Assembly: GCA_049999725.1 (NCBI GenBank) | Contig: JBNGIS010022176.1 | Span: forward strand, 1-27,508 | Source of the DNA: Haplomitrium mnioides | Taxonomy: Eukaryota > Marchantiophyta > Haplomitriopsida > Calobryales | DNA length: 27,508 nt | Direction of reading: 5' to 3' | In this document: positions 1-10,080 of the stretch, in pieces | Position numbering within the stretch: the first letter of the stretch is position 1 | Layout of the letters: every line of letters begins with the position of its first letter | Program-made: the position numbers and the translations under genes | Notes under the pieces: generated by a model | The model's database searches: none | What the model was told of the DNA's origin: nothing | What the model saw: only the letters and a program-made list of their open reading frames with translations

Positions 1-20
1 TATTTATTTATTTATTTATA
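1..20. repeat. (TATT)n microsatellite at the window edge
   Basis: Five near-perfect TATT units open the window. The array may extend beyond the left edge. No gene is associated with it. Confidence 0.8.
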
Positions 21-399
21 TTGATGCTCAAAAGAACTCAAAGTATACTAAGAACTGTGAAAACTAGAAGAAATATCTATTATGGTCATATGTCTATCGA
101 GATAAGCAATATTAGAAGAAAAGAAGATTTCAATTACAAACCACCAACAAGAATGACTACAAAATAAATTTGAGAAAAAAAAAGAACGGTCAAGAAACTC
201 AAAGATGCTATAGTTATGGTTGAATAGTACACATTGTACTAAAATTCCAAATACTTAGATGAGATCGAGGATGAGTGTTTTAATGGCCTCTTTATGATAT
301 CAATAATCAAGAAGATGAAGAGTATTATAGAAATAATTCCCACTAATAAACAAGCTTTATGGTTTTGCTAAAATAAAGACAAAAAAACATCAAGAAAGG

Positions 400-975
400 T
401 TGAATTTATGATGTAAGAAACCAAAATTAGAGGATTGACTGTGATTGGTGTATTTTGGAAGAATCAACAAAAACAAGTTTTGGTGCATACTTGAGTGGAA
501 GAAAACTAAAAAAATGAGCTATGGAAGTAAAGTTGGGATTGCTACTTAAAAAAGAAGAACATGAGGTGGTAGAAATAGCAAATGGTCATAGTAAATTTAT
601 TGAATGATTGTCCCAAAGGTTTATATATTGGCAACTATAATAAGAAGTTGGATTGAAAGATTTAAATGTTGGCGATGTATGATGGTATTTAGGAATGAAG
701 CAATTGCAAAGACATAATCTACAAGTAGATTAGAGGAAGAAAACGTTAAACTACATGTTAGTGGAAGATTTGAAGAGATGGAATATGATATTATTCAAGG
801 TTCTACCTTTATATGTGATTGGACAACATGTCATACAAAAAAAAATAAAAAAAATCATTTTTCTAAGACTTATAAGCAAGTTCAAGACCCACAAGGAAAA
901 TTCTAGGGATAAAGTTTCACAAGAACTCAAAGATATTTGAAACAATTTTAATGATGGTTTTCAAAAATTTTACCT
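400..975 (+). pseudogene. Element A gag/protease remnant (weak)
   Basis: This stretch lies directly upstream of the RT fragment, where gag and protease should be. A 61-codon open stretch at 755-940 ends in a SRDKVSQELKDI-like segment, which resembles the linker between protease and RT in plant gypsy elements. No zinc knuckle and no D-S/T-G protease motif could be read. Positions 1-400 contain nothing I can identify. The assignment rests mainly on position. Confidence 0.35.
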
Positions 976-1620
976 CATAAGCTTCTACCTAAATGATGTC
1001 ATGATTACAAGATTGAAGTAATTCTATGAGGTACTCTAGTGTGTAAGTATACATATGAAATTTTGCAAGGCTCAAATTGCATATTTGGTCAAGAAGATGA
1101 TTTATTCAACCAAACATATATCCTTATAGTTCATCAATGTTGTTTGTAAGACAAACATTTGGGAGTATAAGGATATGTATTGAGTACCAAATGCTCAATC
1201 AACAAACAATAAAAGATAAATATATATTACTAAGAAAGTATGGCTTATCTGACCAACTTCAAGGTGCAAACTACTTTGCAAAGTTGGATTTAATAAAATC
1301 ATATTCGAATCCCTAAAAATGATGTGCAATTGATAAGATACTTTGAGACCACAAGCTATCTATCAAAATGACAAAATGTGAAATTGGAAAAAAGGAGGGT
1401 GACTACTTGGGGGTTATTGTATGAGTGCAACATAAATCCAAGTTTTGGATCAAAAGGTAGAGGTTTCTCAAAAGTGAGAACTCCTACCAATCAAACATAG
1501 CTCATAGTTTTTTTTTTATATAAATGGATTCTATCACAAATTTGTGAAGGTTTGCATAAATAAAAGAACTATTGACCAACTTTCTCAAGAAAAACCAAAC
1601 TTTGATATAAGAAGTTGCAA
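976..1620 (+). pseudogene. Element A reverse transcriptase fragment
   Basis: From 1131 the translation reads SSMLFVRQTFGSIRICIEY, then LNQQTIKDKY, then LSDQLQGANYFAKLDL near 1247-1294. These match the gypsy RT blocks that usually read GAPVLFVKKKDG, RMCIDYR and DQLxGAxYFSKLDL. The first catalytic Asp (KLDL) is retained. The YxDD region could not be read. At about 1510-1600 a GFYHKFVK-like segment matches the thumb/connection motif (GYYRRFV). Frame changes and stops break the sequence, and the middle of the RT appears deleted, since the distance between these blocks is shorter than normal. Confidence 0.75.
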
Positions 1621-2330
1621 AAGAATCGGTGTTTCACATAAAGAAAAGTTATAGGCAAAGTTTTGCAATAAGAAAAATAGGATGATTATCATCTTATTGC
1701 TTTCTTTTCAAGAAAGTTAAGTGATAACTAAACTTTTGGTTGGTACATCCAAAAAAGCTAGAGGTAAATTTTAGCAACAAGAATAGGAGGATGATTAGCA
1801 TCCTATTACTTTCTTTTCAAGAAAGTTAAACAACCAATCAAAGTTTTTATTGATTCATCTAGAAAAGGTTACAGCTAGTTTTTGAGACAAGAATAGGAGG
1901 ATGACTTGTATCTTATTGGTTTCTTTTCAAGAAAGTCAAGTGATATAGAGAAAACCTACCATAGAAAATAGCAAGAGGAGTTGGTGATTTTGTGATCAAC
2001 CAAATATTAGAAGCATTATATAGAAGACAAGAAGTTCATTTTAGAGACTCATCATAAATCTTCAAAATATCTAGAAACATAAAAAAGATCTTTCTAAAAG
2101 GTAGATTTTATAAGCTTAGTGGTGGCAACAATTCCATATGAAGATGGTTTACGTTTAGAGAAAACAACAAAATTACATAAACGTTGATTTGAATGCACCA
2201 ACTCAACATCTTGTCAAAAATTGTGATTCAAATTATGTGGTGGACAAAGATAATTGTTGATATGAAAGAAGTTAAAGTGATCATTGCTCACAAAAAAAAA
2301 GAAAAATTGTGGAAATTGTGCATGGATTGG
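1621..2330 (+). pseudogene. Element A RNase H fragment with triplicated front end
   Basis: At about 1895-2070 the frame reads DDLYLIGFFSRKSSDIEKTYHRK, two stops interspersed, then KHYIEDKKFIL, a THHKSSKYL segment and so on. This matches gypsy RNase H (HPIAFFSRKL, ERNYPTYDKELLA, HYLxGxKFILYTDHKSLKYL). The front block, FFSRKL, occurs three times in tandem. Normal RNase H has it once. After about 2070 the sequence becomes hard to read up to the integrase. Confidence 0.7.
1645..1965 (+). repeat. Three tandem copies of a ~110-bp RNase H segment
   Basis: The string TTTCTTTTCAAGAAAGT recurs at 1701, 1810 and 1920, a spacing of 109 and 110 bp. Each copy is preceded by an AATAGGAGGATGA-like block and by a segment resembling the KARGKF/KVTASF stretch of RNase H. 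The copies have diverged, so the triplication is not recent. It lies entirely inside the RNase H remnant of element A. Confidence 0.85.
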
Positions 2331-2394
2331 TCTTACTTCAAGATAAGAAATGGGTTCTTATAATATTAAACTACATTTTTCTACTTTTTTATAA

Positions 2395-3110
2395 AGCACG
2401 TTTTGCAATTGGTGGTATGTTGGAGATAAGAAGACTCTAGAAAATCTTCAACAACTTTATTATTGACCTAAGATGCATCATGATGTAGAGGAGTATGTTC
2501 ATAATTGTTTGGGTTGTTAACAAAACAATTGAGCTAATCTCAAATGTGGAGGCTTATTGTAGCCATTTTCCAACCCAAGTCAATAAGAGGAATAAATGAG
2601 TATGGATATTGTGTGTGAGTTGTCTCATACTTCTATTGGTTACAATAGTATGGTAGTTTTTATGTACAATTATCTCTAAGTAAAATGATTCATATTCATC
2701 CAACAACTAAGTCATCCACAACATCAAAATTAACACGGATCTACTAAGACAAGGTGTTATTTTGTTATGGTGTATCTAAAGTTATTATTTTAGATCTTAA
2801 CATTTAGTTTGCCAACATGTTTTAGAGCACAATATTTCATCTTTTAAAAACCAAATTGGCTATATCAATCATTTATCATCCTCAATTTGATAATCAAATC
2901 AAATAAGTAAATCAAGCTATTGAAAATATGTCATGAGCTTTATATTGGTGGAACAAGAAGAATGAGCTTGGTTGCTACCCGTTGTCAAGTTCTACTACAA
3001 CAACTCATCCAATAGATCAACATGAGCCATACATTTCTTTTTATATATATGGTGAACATCTAGCCACACTTTCCAACTTGCTTATGCAATCATCTAAGGT
3101 ATAGTTTCAG
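2395..3110 (+). pseudogene. Element A integrase (zinc finger and core)
   Basis: At 2467-2518 the frame reads PKMHHDVEEYVHNCLGC, the HHCC zinc-finger block (PKMxxDVExYVxxCxxC). The core follows: MSMDIVCELSH near 2600 holds the first Asp, and YGVSKVIILDLNI near 2765-2810 holds the second. The block around 2875-2930 reads YHPQFDNQIK, stop, VNQAIENMS, where functional relatives have HPQTDGQTERVNQALEDML. The catalytic Glu is therefore Lys and the next Arg is a stop. The PLSSSTTTTHPIDQHEPYISF stretch, starting near 2975, matches the downstream FAYNNSxxxSTGxxPFxxxYG motif. Confidence 0.85.
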
Positions 3111-3159
3111 CCAAGGGTAAACTTGAAGTTGGTCACAATCGCCAAAATAATATTTTTAT

Positions 3160-3600
3160 ACTCATCGATGTGAAGCGACCTTTGTTGTAGTAGACTAAGT
3201 TTGGGCATCTACCATCAATCTTCCTCTACTTAGATCTTGTAAGCTTAATATCTGATTTATTAGACTCTTCATAATTTTTGCTTGTATTGAAGAAGTGGCA
3301 TATAAATTGGTGTCAACTACTCATATGAAGATTCATCATGTATTTCATGTTTATCTACTATGTGCCTTTCTAACTTGCTCCGTCACATTCACTTCTATAC
3401 ATGAACTCTCTCCAACACCTAAAATTATTGATAATTACAAAGACTTTGAAGTTGAACAACTCTTAAAGAAACGTACTTGTTATTTTAGCTATCGTGAGAT
3501 TATTAAGTATTTCTATAACTCATTGTTTTGAGAATTCCATTACTTGTAACTAGGAATTTGCGTCTTAAAAAGAATTAAGGTTTGTAATGTGTACCAAGTT
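3160..3600 (+). pseudogene. Element A integrase C-terminal tail with chromodomain start
   Basis: The stretch reads EATFVVVD, NLPLLRSCKL, then from 3292 EVAYKLVSTTHMKIHHVFH and VYLLCAFL, matching the conserved gypsy integrase tail (VAYKLELPxxxxIHPVFHVSLLRPF). It continues PTPKIIDNYKDFEVEQLLKK and KRTCYF, which corresponds to the EYEVEEILDKR lead into a chromodomain. The aromatic KWKGY and SWEP core of the chromodomain is not recognisable. The clean stretch 3295-3531 is the best-preserved coding part of element A, but it has no promoter or start of its own. Confidence 0.8.
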
Positions 3601-3701
3601 TAGTAACGGATGGCTAAAATTGAGTAAGATGTAAAATAAATCATATCTAGAAATTCATTACTAAGTTAGAGTATTAAAAACAACTAATATTAAAGAGAGA
3701 A

Positions 3702-4075
3702 TGACATGTGTCAAAAGGAGAGAAAATCAACGATTGAAAGTGAAGTAGAAAGTTTTAGAAGGTCTATTTTGGAAAAGGACAAAGACAAATGACAAACAAA
3801 AAAGTTAAAGAGAAATAAAAGATTCTAATAATATCTACTATATAGAAGATAGCAACATATATTGGAAGGAGAATAAAAGTAAAGTTCTAATGAAATGAAG
3901 CAAGGAAAATGAACCAATGAGTTTCCAACACTTTTGTAAGAAAGTTGCTCTCTATTGAGTGTATTAAAACAAAAAGAGGCTTTGTTTAGCATCTATTATT
4001 TTATCAACTTGAAGTCTTTTTATATGCTAACTTGTGTATGTGATGTATGTATGCAGTGCTACATATATTTACTTT
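3702..4075 (+). other. Putative 3' LTR start of element A (no gene)
   Basis: A purine tract at 3692-3701 is followed by TGACATGTG, compatible with polypurine tract plus LTR start. The rest is AT-rich with no coding signal. No second LTR copy is in the window, so the assignment cannot be confirmed here. Confidence 0.35.
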
Positions 4076-4757
4076 TAGTTATTTAGTTGTTTTGAATTAC
4101 TTGTTTTAGAGTTTAGTTTCAAATCTAGTCTTTGAGATTATGTTGTAGAAAAGTCTTAATTAATTTGAGTATTTGGTTGTTTCAAGTCTAGTCAATAAGA
4201 CTCTTATATGAATATGTGTTTTTGAGATTATAATATAGAAAAATGTGTGCTTTGAGTCATTTGGTTGTTTTAAGTCTAATGGCTAATACTCTTCTATGAA
4301 GTTGGCTACTTGTACAAAGATGTCTACTTTGAATTGTTTCATAGATGAGACTCTTGTATAATATAAAGTTGTCTGTTTATATGTTTTTAATTTGAGTGTT
4401 GGAAATCTTTTTAAAACCATTTGGTTGTTCAAGTTAATGGTTGTCATATTAAAAGAAGTTAAATGGTTGTTCAAGTTGTAATAGTAACATCAAGAAGTGT
4501 ACTTTGAACTATGTTATTGTTTCAAATCTTATATTACACTAAAAGAAGTGTACTTAAATGTTGTTCAAGTTGTGCTAGAGAAGTGTATTTATGTTGTTTT
4601 GTTGTTATGGATTTTATAAGTGTGGTGACATGGTTGTTTTGAGTTGCCCTCTATAGAGGAAGAAGGGTGCTTTGAACTGTTTTGTTGTTTCAAATCTTAG
4701 ACTATGGTCTGAAAGTGGCTACTTTTAACCATTTGATTGTTTCAGGTCTATGAATGC
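4076..4757 (+). repeat. Degenerate tandem array of a TTTGGTTGTTTCAAG-type unit
   Basis: About ten divergent copies of TTTGGTTGTTTCAAGTCT, or shortened forms such as TTGTTCAAGTTGT, occur near 4172, 4259, 4420, 4462, 4513, 4560, 4597, 4678 and 4731. Most are followed by an A/T-rich spacer and a GTGTACTTTGAACT-like block. Unit length varies from about 37 to 90 bp. The array may be part of the element A LTR. It abuts the 3' side of LTV1. Confidence 0.7.
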
Positions 4758-5273
4758 CTTTTGTTGTCTGAATCTCTTCTCCAAGGAATTGCTAAAGTAT
4801 ACTCCCAGATTGCTGCGTGTCACAAGAGAGTAGTGAATTCCAAAGGTGATAATCTTCATGTTTAGTATAACATTCATAGTAATCTTCAATGGGTTAAGCC
4901 AATGTCATTTCTTGTGTAGTCCAGGTCATTCATATAAATCAAGGCTGGATGGGCAGAGAAGTTCATTCCAATGCTTATAACCTGGGAGTGCAGGTAAGAT
5001 GCCGAGCAAACTCAAAGAATTGAACCCCTTAAAGACTTGGTTCTTTCTGTGGCAAGGACCATGCCAACTTCTTTAGGAAAGCTTTCACTACAGATCAAAA
5101 AAAATCTCAAATGAAAGTTGAAGCACAGACCTAACTTGTACCAGAAGACAATCTTTTATCAGATGCACAAAAGATTGGGAGCCAATTCTCCAGAACACTA
5201 CCCTTTCTACCCATGGGGACGGTATTGCTCAAATTGAAATCATGTCGATGTCCTAGACAATGTGTGCCCCAGC
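4758..5273 (-). other. Probable LTV1 3' untranslated region
   Basis: This stretch follows the LTV1 stop codon on the minus strand. It is more GC-balanced than the flanking retroelement DNA and has no long ORF. I infer that it contains the 3' UTR and poly(A) site. No clear AATAAA on the minus strand was identified, so the transcript end is not known. Confidence 0.4.
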
Positions 5274-7318
5274 TTAAGGTAAATGTATACATGAAGGCCC
5301 CATTACTGCAGCTCCATGTCTGGCTCTTCGTGATTCATCTACATAACATAATTTCAAGGCCTTCTTGGATTCACGAGCAACTTTTCGCTCCTCTTTGATG
5401 ATTGCCTGTAATCACAATTCCAGACTTTGCTTTAGTAAGGGTAGCAAATTATCATCTGAGCCTGGATTTTTCTTAAGCAAACTACTTAAATATAACATAT
5501 GAAGGCATTGAATTCAACTGACAAACCTTCCGGATCCTTCTTTGCACAGGAGTTTCACCAGCCCGTGGCCCTGCTACTCGCACTGGTCTATCATCCCTCT
5601 GTGATCCAGGCTGCTGAGGGAGGCTGCTTTGCTGTCTGTCATTTGCTTTCAAATTAGCCCGTTTGGCAGCCAGAAAATCTAGTGGAAGGTGCTGCTTCCC
5701 TCCCAGTCTTATTATATTGCCTTTAGAGCTGTCCAACACCCTAGATCTAAGTTTGCTTCCACCAGGTGAACTTATCTTACCTGGATGGTTATCCAAGTTT
5801 GACAAGGTTGACACAATTGTTTCGCAGTCCCACTTGCCATCATCTTCATCACTCTCTACCAAAACAACTTCTGTATCAGAGGCACTACTATATGTTAAAC
5901 CTAAAGGCTGTACAGATGATGATCCAAAATCTCTACCACTAGTTCCTATGGCCGAACATTCCTCTACTTCAGTTATTGAATTGTTGAACTCTGTTCCAAC
6001 CTCATTTGCAGCAACAATACGAGCTTTCACATTCAGATCATTGACAGATGATTCGTCAATGGTCTGATATCTATTTGAGAAATGTGTCTTGCAATTTAAA
6101 AACTCCGATAAAACACTGCTAAACTGGGAAATTTTTGCATGCCCTCGTGCAAGTGGATCGTTCTCATCAAGCTCACCAACATCACTGTCATCATACTCTC
6201 GCATTGCCAGCTGTACACAACAAGACTCAAGAAAATAAGCGCCATTTTTTGCTTCCTAAATGATGGCTGGGCCAAAACAATCACAGTACAACGACCTGCC
6301 CATTCCACTTTCCACTGACTGTCTACACACTTCTTTGAAATTAAATGTCTTCAAATAAGGGCAGGTTGGCTTACCAATTCGAATTGTTCATCCAAATGCC
6401 GTTCAGGTCTATCAGACACAGTACCACTTGTCCTCACTATACCAGTGTCTCCTTCCTCGTCGTCCTCAATTTTCGTTTCGTCACCATCCACAATACGATC
6501 GGAGCTCTTGACTCTCACACTTGGACCAGGCTGTAAGTCCTCATTAGCCGTAACAACAAAATCGTCATCCAGCTCATCATTAGAATCAAACTGCGATTCG
6601 TCTATGCTGTCAAGAGCAGCCATAATGTCAGAGTCGATGACTCCCTTCCATGCTGGGTTTGGAATTGGTTTTGTACTTGAAATAACTCGCTGGATTGCAG
6701 CAACAGCAGCATCTGTATTTGATTCGGCTACTTCTACCCTCGAAGCATCGTACGCCTGCAAGTAAAACCGGTCCAAGATACAAAATATTAACGAGCATGG
6801 ATGGACACATTGATCACTTTTGAAACTCGAATTGAAAAAAACGTGAAATGCATCTTGCGTGGATGTACAACCTTCACATCCGTTCTTAAATAATCTGACC
6901 GGCCACGACTAGCAGGAACAAAAGCAGCGCCAACTCCAGCCGCCCCAATTTTTCGCATGTGCTGAAGATAATCATATCCATCATCCGGGAAGCCTAACTC
7001 AAGCAACTCGAGCCTCACATGCTCCAAAAGAGCCCCACCCTTGACCCTCCTCGCCGGCATTCGCACCACCTCCGCCTCATTCCCACAATCAGAGTCCGCA
7101 TCACCAAAGCGTGACTCCTCTCCAACCTCAAATCTTTCATCCAGAACCTGCAAAGGCCTCGAATTCTCTGGTGAGAATCCGGGGATGAAATTGCTGCCGC
7201 CATCCAGCCGAGTGAAAATCCGCGACGGCAAACCATGATCATCATCCTCCACAGATTCCCTGTACACCAAAGTAAATGTAGCCGCCTGCTTCTTATTTAT
7301 AAACTTCTTCTTTCCCAT
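5274..7318 (-). CDS. LTV1: LTV1 homologue, 40S ribosomal subunit biogenesis factor
   Basis: LTV1 is a nuclear/cytoplasmic assembly factor of pre-40S particles. In yeast it helps place uS3 and leaves after casein kinase 1 phosphorylation. Four exons join in phase 0: 7318-6872, 6755-6375, 6210-5527 and 5405-5274, with introns of 116, 164 and 121 bp, all GT-AG. The product is about 547 residues. Start is MGKKKFINKK, the conserved family N-terminus; an in-frame Met five codons upstream (7333) is less likely. Family motifs: ATFTLVYRES (13-22), YDYLQHMRKIG (115-125), TDVK/AYDASRVEV across junction 1, DEQFEL/LAMREYDD across junction 2, WDCETIVSTLSNLDNHPG (from 403) and the basic tail ETPVQRRIRK/AIIKEERK across junction 3. 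The middle is acidic and Ser-rich. It ends GPSCIHLP at a TAA (5276-5274). No internal stop or broken splice site was seen. Confidence 0.95.
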
Positions 7319-7365
7319 GAGGCCTAGCTCCACTAAACTGGCTGTAAGCGATTACCTGTCTGTCG

Positions 7366-7554
7366 TTACGAGGAGTGTTCAGCTCCGTTCGTGCTCTGGG
7401 AGGAGGTGTTGAGGGTTAGGGCTTTGATTGCGGGCGAGAGTGGTGTGAGACCACCCATAGAGTATTTGACCCAGGTCTCGGGAACGGGAATACCCTTCTC
7501 CATCATGGTGGAAGTCAACCGATGGTGTCTTCTATAGTAGTTTGCTAGATCCAT
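7366..7554 (-). CDS. 62-residue ORF upstream of LTV1 (uORF or small gene)
   Basis: The ORF begins MDLANYYRRHHRLTS and contains EKGIPVPETWVKYSMGG. I do not recognise the family. It stops 47 bases before the LTV1 start, on the same strand and apparently on the same transcript, because the TATA-like box lies upstream of it. The basic, aromatic N-terminus and balanced codon use look more protein-like than the surrounding retroelement DNA. It could be an upstream ORF limiting LTV1 translation, a small protein sharing a transcript with LTV1, or a chance ORF in the leader. A GGTAATCG ... TTACAG stretch lies between the ORF and the LTV1 start (about 7330-7345), but it is too short to be an intron. 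Confidence 0.45.
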   Translation of the reverse strand: MDLANYYRRHHRLTSTMMEKGIPVPETWVKYSMGGLTPLSPAIKALTLNTSSQSTNGAEHSS

Positions 7555-7606
7555 GGTTTTCTTTGTTTGGAGAGTTTCCTATATATTAAAACATAAACCC
7601 TACACT
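7555..7606 (-). promoter_or_regulatory. LTV1 core promoter with TATA-like box and telo-box
   Basis: Reading toward LTV1, the sequence has the telo-box TAGGGTTT (AAACCCTA at 7595-7602 on the plus strand), then an AATATATA box (7587-7580). Telo-boxes are common in plant promoters of ribosomal-protein and ribosome-biogenesis genes, which fits LTV1. The copia element B inserted directly beside it: the target duplication ACACT occupies 7602-7606 and shares its first base with the telo-box. Native sequence further upstream now lies beyond 16973. Confidence 0.5.
7602..7606. repeat. Target-site duplication, left copy (ACACT)
   Basis: ACACT directly precedes the 5' LTR of element B and is repeated exactly after the 3' LTR. 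Five bases is the normal Ty1/copia target duplication length. Confidence 0.9.
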
Positions 7607-7681
7607 TGTTAGCGACATATATATACCCTATGCAAGTTAGGAGACTCCATTATACATGTGTGCGGCATTCATGCAATAACA
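7607..7681 (+). repeat. Element B 5' LTR (75 bp)
   Basis: It starts TGTTAGCGACATATATATA and ends TGCAATAACA. It aligns to the 3' LTR through TGTTA, CATATATATA, CTATG-AAGTTAG, GAGACTC, TGTGTGC and ATAACA. Relative to the 3' copy it lacks about 30 bp after AAGTTAG and has a shorter AT run. Confidence 0.88.
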
Positions 7682-7695
7682 TGTTATTAGCACGA
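7682..7695 (+). other. Degenerate primer binding site of element B
   Basis: TGTTATTAGCACGA directly follows the LTR. It resembles the plant copia initiator-tRNA-Met site TGGTATCAGAGC with several substitutions. The position is exact and the match only moderate. Confidence 0.5.
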
Positions 7696-10080
7696 CGGAC
7701 TCTATAGCAGATTTTTTTTCCCGCATGTGCTCATTTTCTCTTTAGTCGACCATATCCTCACTAGAGCATTGCACGTTTTTCATTCTTTCCTTCTTCTTTT
7801 TTCATTTACTAACCTATCGTTTGTTCTTTCTTTCTCTCTTTGTCGACCTCCGTTTAGCCCGCAACATTCTGTTATTGCCCACGGTTGACTCGCATTGTCT
7901 CATTTTTGTTTTTGTCCCTCGCCTATGACGGACTGACGCTGTCCATCCTCCTTACTCTTCGACAACAAAAACTGCTAGGTCTTATCTTCCTCTTTCTGTT
8001 TTGATTACTACACTGCTATACTAACCTATCATTTGCTCACGAGCTATCGTTTCCTCTTTCCTTTTCTGCTCATGGTTCTTCGTAAATATTCGTATTTTCT
8101 CCTTCTTCTTGCTAGAAACCATCTGGCACAAACATCTCGCCTTCTTCTTCATTCGGTCTTCAACAGTAAGAGCGTGTACGCCCATTCTTGTTCGACACCA
8201 AGGTATACAGGCTTGCTATTCTACCCCTATACTCATATTTGGTCACCATCTGTTCTTCAACGACTATCATCTGATACAACCCAACACTCGACTCTTTCAT
8301 TCTTTCCTCTTACTTTTTTTCGTTCCTCTCTAACACTGAAGGATAAGCACACGATCATACCACCTTCTTATTGTTCCTTTTTCATTCTTGGTTTATCCTT
8401 TTCCTGATTGTGGTTCTCTACTGTCACTCAACAATAGCCTACTTGTCTTTCAAGACATAAGCACCATCGCAAACCAGGGGAGACAAGGCATTTTTGCACC
8501 TACCTAGCATCGAACTACTGATATTATCTTGCATCTATTGTGATTTTGACATCAGACACCTACTTGATTTTATCTACTTCCATAGTGCACAAGTTCGACT
8601 CATTTGTCTATGCAACAACGCAGACTCTAGTGACTTCGACTCTTCTCCGGATAACGACACAGTCACATATATTTTCGGTGAGATATGCCTTCACACAGAC
8701 TGCTACACATAATACTCCTATATCGACATTCAACAAAAAGACACCTTCACCTTGCAATTTCCAGTTCTTTCACTGCATTCTCCAAAACACCAAGGTTCAA
8801 TCTTTTCAACCCACCTCTTGATTATTCTTGCTTGATTTTTTTCTTTTCTGAACGAAGATATCTACCCCTCATAGGGGACACATTCTTTGATTCTAAAATA
8901 TTTCTGGCAGATACTCCATGATACCTCATACTAATCATTCTGTGATCATATAGTTGTGTAACTACCTGTCACGAGTGGCTCATATTTCTCTTCTTATATT
9001 TCCTCACTATTCTCTCATAGACTTACACTTGACAGGAAAGGTGATACACATAACATATCTGCAATTTACTTTTTCTTCTCTTTCCCTGTTATTACATACC
9101 TTGATATTGCATTGTATAGTTTACCAACTATTTCAATTTATACCCCTTAGTATTCAGACTTAGATATATTTGATATCATCTTTACTATTGAATACAAGAT
9201 ACCAATCTTGATACCGGGTACACAATTGTGACAAAAACCTTCACCCCTCTTACCTCCACGAGCAAAACCCATTATCTTGCCATACCTGCAACACTTCTTA
9301 TCTCTTCCTTTCTCCAGAATAAGCATTGCAGAGTGGCACAACAACAATCGGGGGAACTAGACTCATACACAAAAAAGTTCTTGGAGGACATACTATAGGC
9401 CTATTAGCATGAGTAAATACACATTCATATAGAGCAGTCTCTTTGTCTGTTAGCAATATCAATTTCTTATTTATTTTTTAGTAGTAGATATCAATTTACT
9501 CGCATTCAGTCGATTCTTTCCTGTTTTTCATTTCAGATTTTCATTTTTCCGCTTAAAGCAGAAAACATAAACAGGTACATGGGTTTGTGATCGACCGAAT
9601 TTTGGATTGATCACTCGTCTGTACAAACTACAGAACAATTGCCGCCTTGACCTAGCCACTGCATTTGCCAACTATTCTGGTTCACCTTACTCATTCACAC
9701 GTATTCTCAGAAAATCATAGCACAGAGCTGCAATGGCATCTGTAGCATCTCTGAAATTCTAGGCTCTGAAATCACGGTCACTAAATGTCACAACATACTG
9801 GACATCCAAGGGCATCTGCAAAATACTCATCACGGACGACAGAATAAGCCCTCGTGATGCATCCAGAGCTCTCATTCTGATTTGATACCATCTGGTGGAA
9901 CCTTTGAGACTCCAATACCTGAACTACAACATGTATTGGAGTTGAAACTGTGAGAAGAGTTGAAACTAAAATTTGACCATCTGACAAACATATCACTTTC
10001 TGCAACGAGACACGGCTGAATTAATCTTCGCGTTTAGGACCATACGTCCATAGTCAATTACAATAGCAAATTGTTCCATA
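7696..10080 (+). other. Element B 5' leader, no gene recognised
   Basis: This 2.4-kb stretch is pyrimidine-rich on the plus strand (many TTC/CTT runs). It carries several overlapping ORFs of 60-124 codons with Phe/Leu/Ser-rich, low-complexity products. None matches gag or any family I know. The N-terminal part of gag may be hidden toward the 3' end, but I could not read it. Confidence 0.5.

Larger units (their letters stand above)
1..4757 (+). mobile_element. Element A: decayed Ty3/gypsy chromovirus, plus strand
   Basis: Translated pieces occur in the order RT, RNase H, zinc-finger integrase, integrase core and integrase tail, all on the plus strand. This is Ty3/gypsy order, since integrase follows RNase H. 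Every domain has several stops and frame changes, so nothing can be expressed. A 5' LTR was not found and may lie left of the window. The 3' end is uncertain: a purine-rich AAAGAGAGAA tract ends at 3701 and is followed by TGACATG, a plausible LTR start. The AT-rich tail then runs into the 3' side of LTV1. The internal boundaries are my estimates. Confidence 0.75.

Noticed and set aside
5663-6765. Plus-strand ORFs of 134 and 106 codons across the LTV1 exons
   Set aside because: They are antisense shadows of LTV1 exons 2 and 3; their Ser-rich products mirror the acidic, Ser-rich stretches of LTV1 and carry no family motif.
5274-7318. LTV1 as a processed or decayed pseudogene
   Set aside because: Three introns with GT-AG ends are present and all four exons join in phase 0 without internal stops, so it is neither a retrocopy nor visibly broken.
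8033-8921. Overlapping plus-strand ORFs of 72-124 codons in the element B leader
   Set aside because: They overlap each other in several frames, have low-complexity Phe/Leu/Ser-rich products produced by pyrimidine-rich DNA, and match nothing.
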